Assembly: GCA_026419775.2 (NCBI GenBank)
Contig: JAOPGA020000460.1
Span: 51,633-115,632, forward strand
Direction: 5' to 3'
DNA: 64,000 bases
From: Acrasis kona
Lineage: Eukaryota > Heterolobosea > Eutetramitea > Acrasida > Acrasidae
In this document: positions 63,511-64,000 of the stretch, in pieces
Layout of the letters: the number at the start of each line of letters is the position of its first letter
Numbering within the stretch: position 1 is the stretch's first letter
Notes under the pieces: generated by a model
What the model was told of the DNA's origin: nothing
The model's input: the letters and a program-made list of their open reading frames with translations, nothing else
The model's database searches: none
Made by a program: the position numbers and the translations under genes

Positions 63511-64000
63511 ATATCAAATAAAAGTTTATTATTCCTCGCTAACTTGAAGCTGAGTGCTTTTATTTTCCTCATTTCTTCGAAGTGCGTAGTGTCCCAGCAC
63601 TTTGAATATAACATCATAAGGTCATCCCAGGCCACTTCAATGGGTTTTAGAAGTTGCGATGGCTACGAAGGAACATTTTTGAGAATGCGAAAACGAGCTC
63701 ACGTGGATTCAACTCACTAGAGTATGTGGGCGTAATTGATTGTGTGATTTTTATTCATTATCACGAAAAATGTTACGAAAGCATTCAACTTTCTTAATTG
63801 ATTTAATGTTGAATAATAATTCTATTCCATCAATCAGAAGCCATTCACCCAAAACCATATTCATCTCTTGATAATTTCGACATCTATAGCGTCTTCGTCG
63901 CAATGTTTTTTTGTATCGGTCAACTTAAAATTATATCGCGGTAACATCGTTCTGGCAAGCAAAAGAGATCAAACAATCACATACATGCACAAAGATGTTG
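63511..64000. other. Right-edge intergenic
   Basis: No coding-like frame, tRNA or repeat recognised; AT-rich. A gene starting past the window edge may have its promoter here. Confidence 0.4.

Noticed and set aside
1-64000. CRISPR arrays, bacterial operons or prophage
   Set aside because: No spaced direct repeats were seen, the genes have spliceosomal introns, and their products are eukaryotic.
1-64000. Retroviral, LTR or Polinton-like elements
   Set aside because: No reverse transcriptase, integrase, capsid or protein-primed polymerase signature and no long terminal repeats were noticed by eye.

Overview
This window is nuclear DNA from a free-living protist. It is gene-dense, with about 38 protein genes, standard code, roughly 40% GC by eye, and many very short GT-AG introns. 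Those I could place by frame and homology are 34-47 nt, plus one possible 23-nt intron. The mix of genes fits a flagellate or amoeboflagellate with phagocytic and endolysosomal biology: a ciliary dynein-assembly factor (LRRC6/DNAAF11), ARP2, a RhoGEF, the BLOC-3 subunit HPS1, the AP-4 accessory protein tepsin, a longin R-SNARE and peroxisomal ether-lipid synthesis. I favour a heterolobosean (Naegleria/Acrasis relatives) but cannot prove it from sequence alone.

Layout. 0-10 kb: a caspase-like protease, LRRC6, a beta-trefoil/zinc-finger protein, a BRCT-bromodomain protein, the exosome subunit CSL4 and a Golgi GT61 glycosyltransferase. 10-20 kb: a Zn2Cys6 regulator, splicing factor CCDC12/Cwf18, HPS1, a BUB2-like RabGAP, glutamine synthetase, a Q-rich protein and the DNA-protein-crosslink protease Spartan. 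20-31 kb: a tRNA-Ser with a swollen D-loop, a broken gene, a G-alpha subunit fused in frame to a protein kinase, a multispan membrane protein, and a 2080-residue DNMT5-type DNA methyltransferase/SNF2 ATPase with an N-terminal PCNA-binding motif. 31-39 kb: tepsin, gene remnants, a secreted cysteine-repeat protein and a chitinase-like GH18 protein. 39-49 kb: a MAP-kinase-like kinase, AGPS with a hidden PTS2 exon, a seven-exon coiled-coil/polyQ gene and a membrane-anchored RhoGEF. 49-64 kb: a broken RCC1/Pro-Thr-rich surface protein, a C2 protein, a secreted S33 peptidase, an R-SNARE, a MATE transporter, ARP2, a sugar-dehydrogenase-like propeller and a WD40 protein.

The genes do not form operons, but packing is tight. 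Divergent start codons lie as close as 37-47 bp and convergent stop codons within 2 bp. Recurrent themes are endolysosomal trafficking, chromatin and genome maintenance (DNMT5, Spartan, BRCT-bromodomain) and signalling. Exon structures were worked out by hand from frame continuity, splice dinucleotides and family resemblance. Three genes carry an apparent one-base frame break that may be an assembly error.
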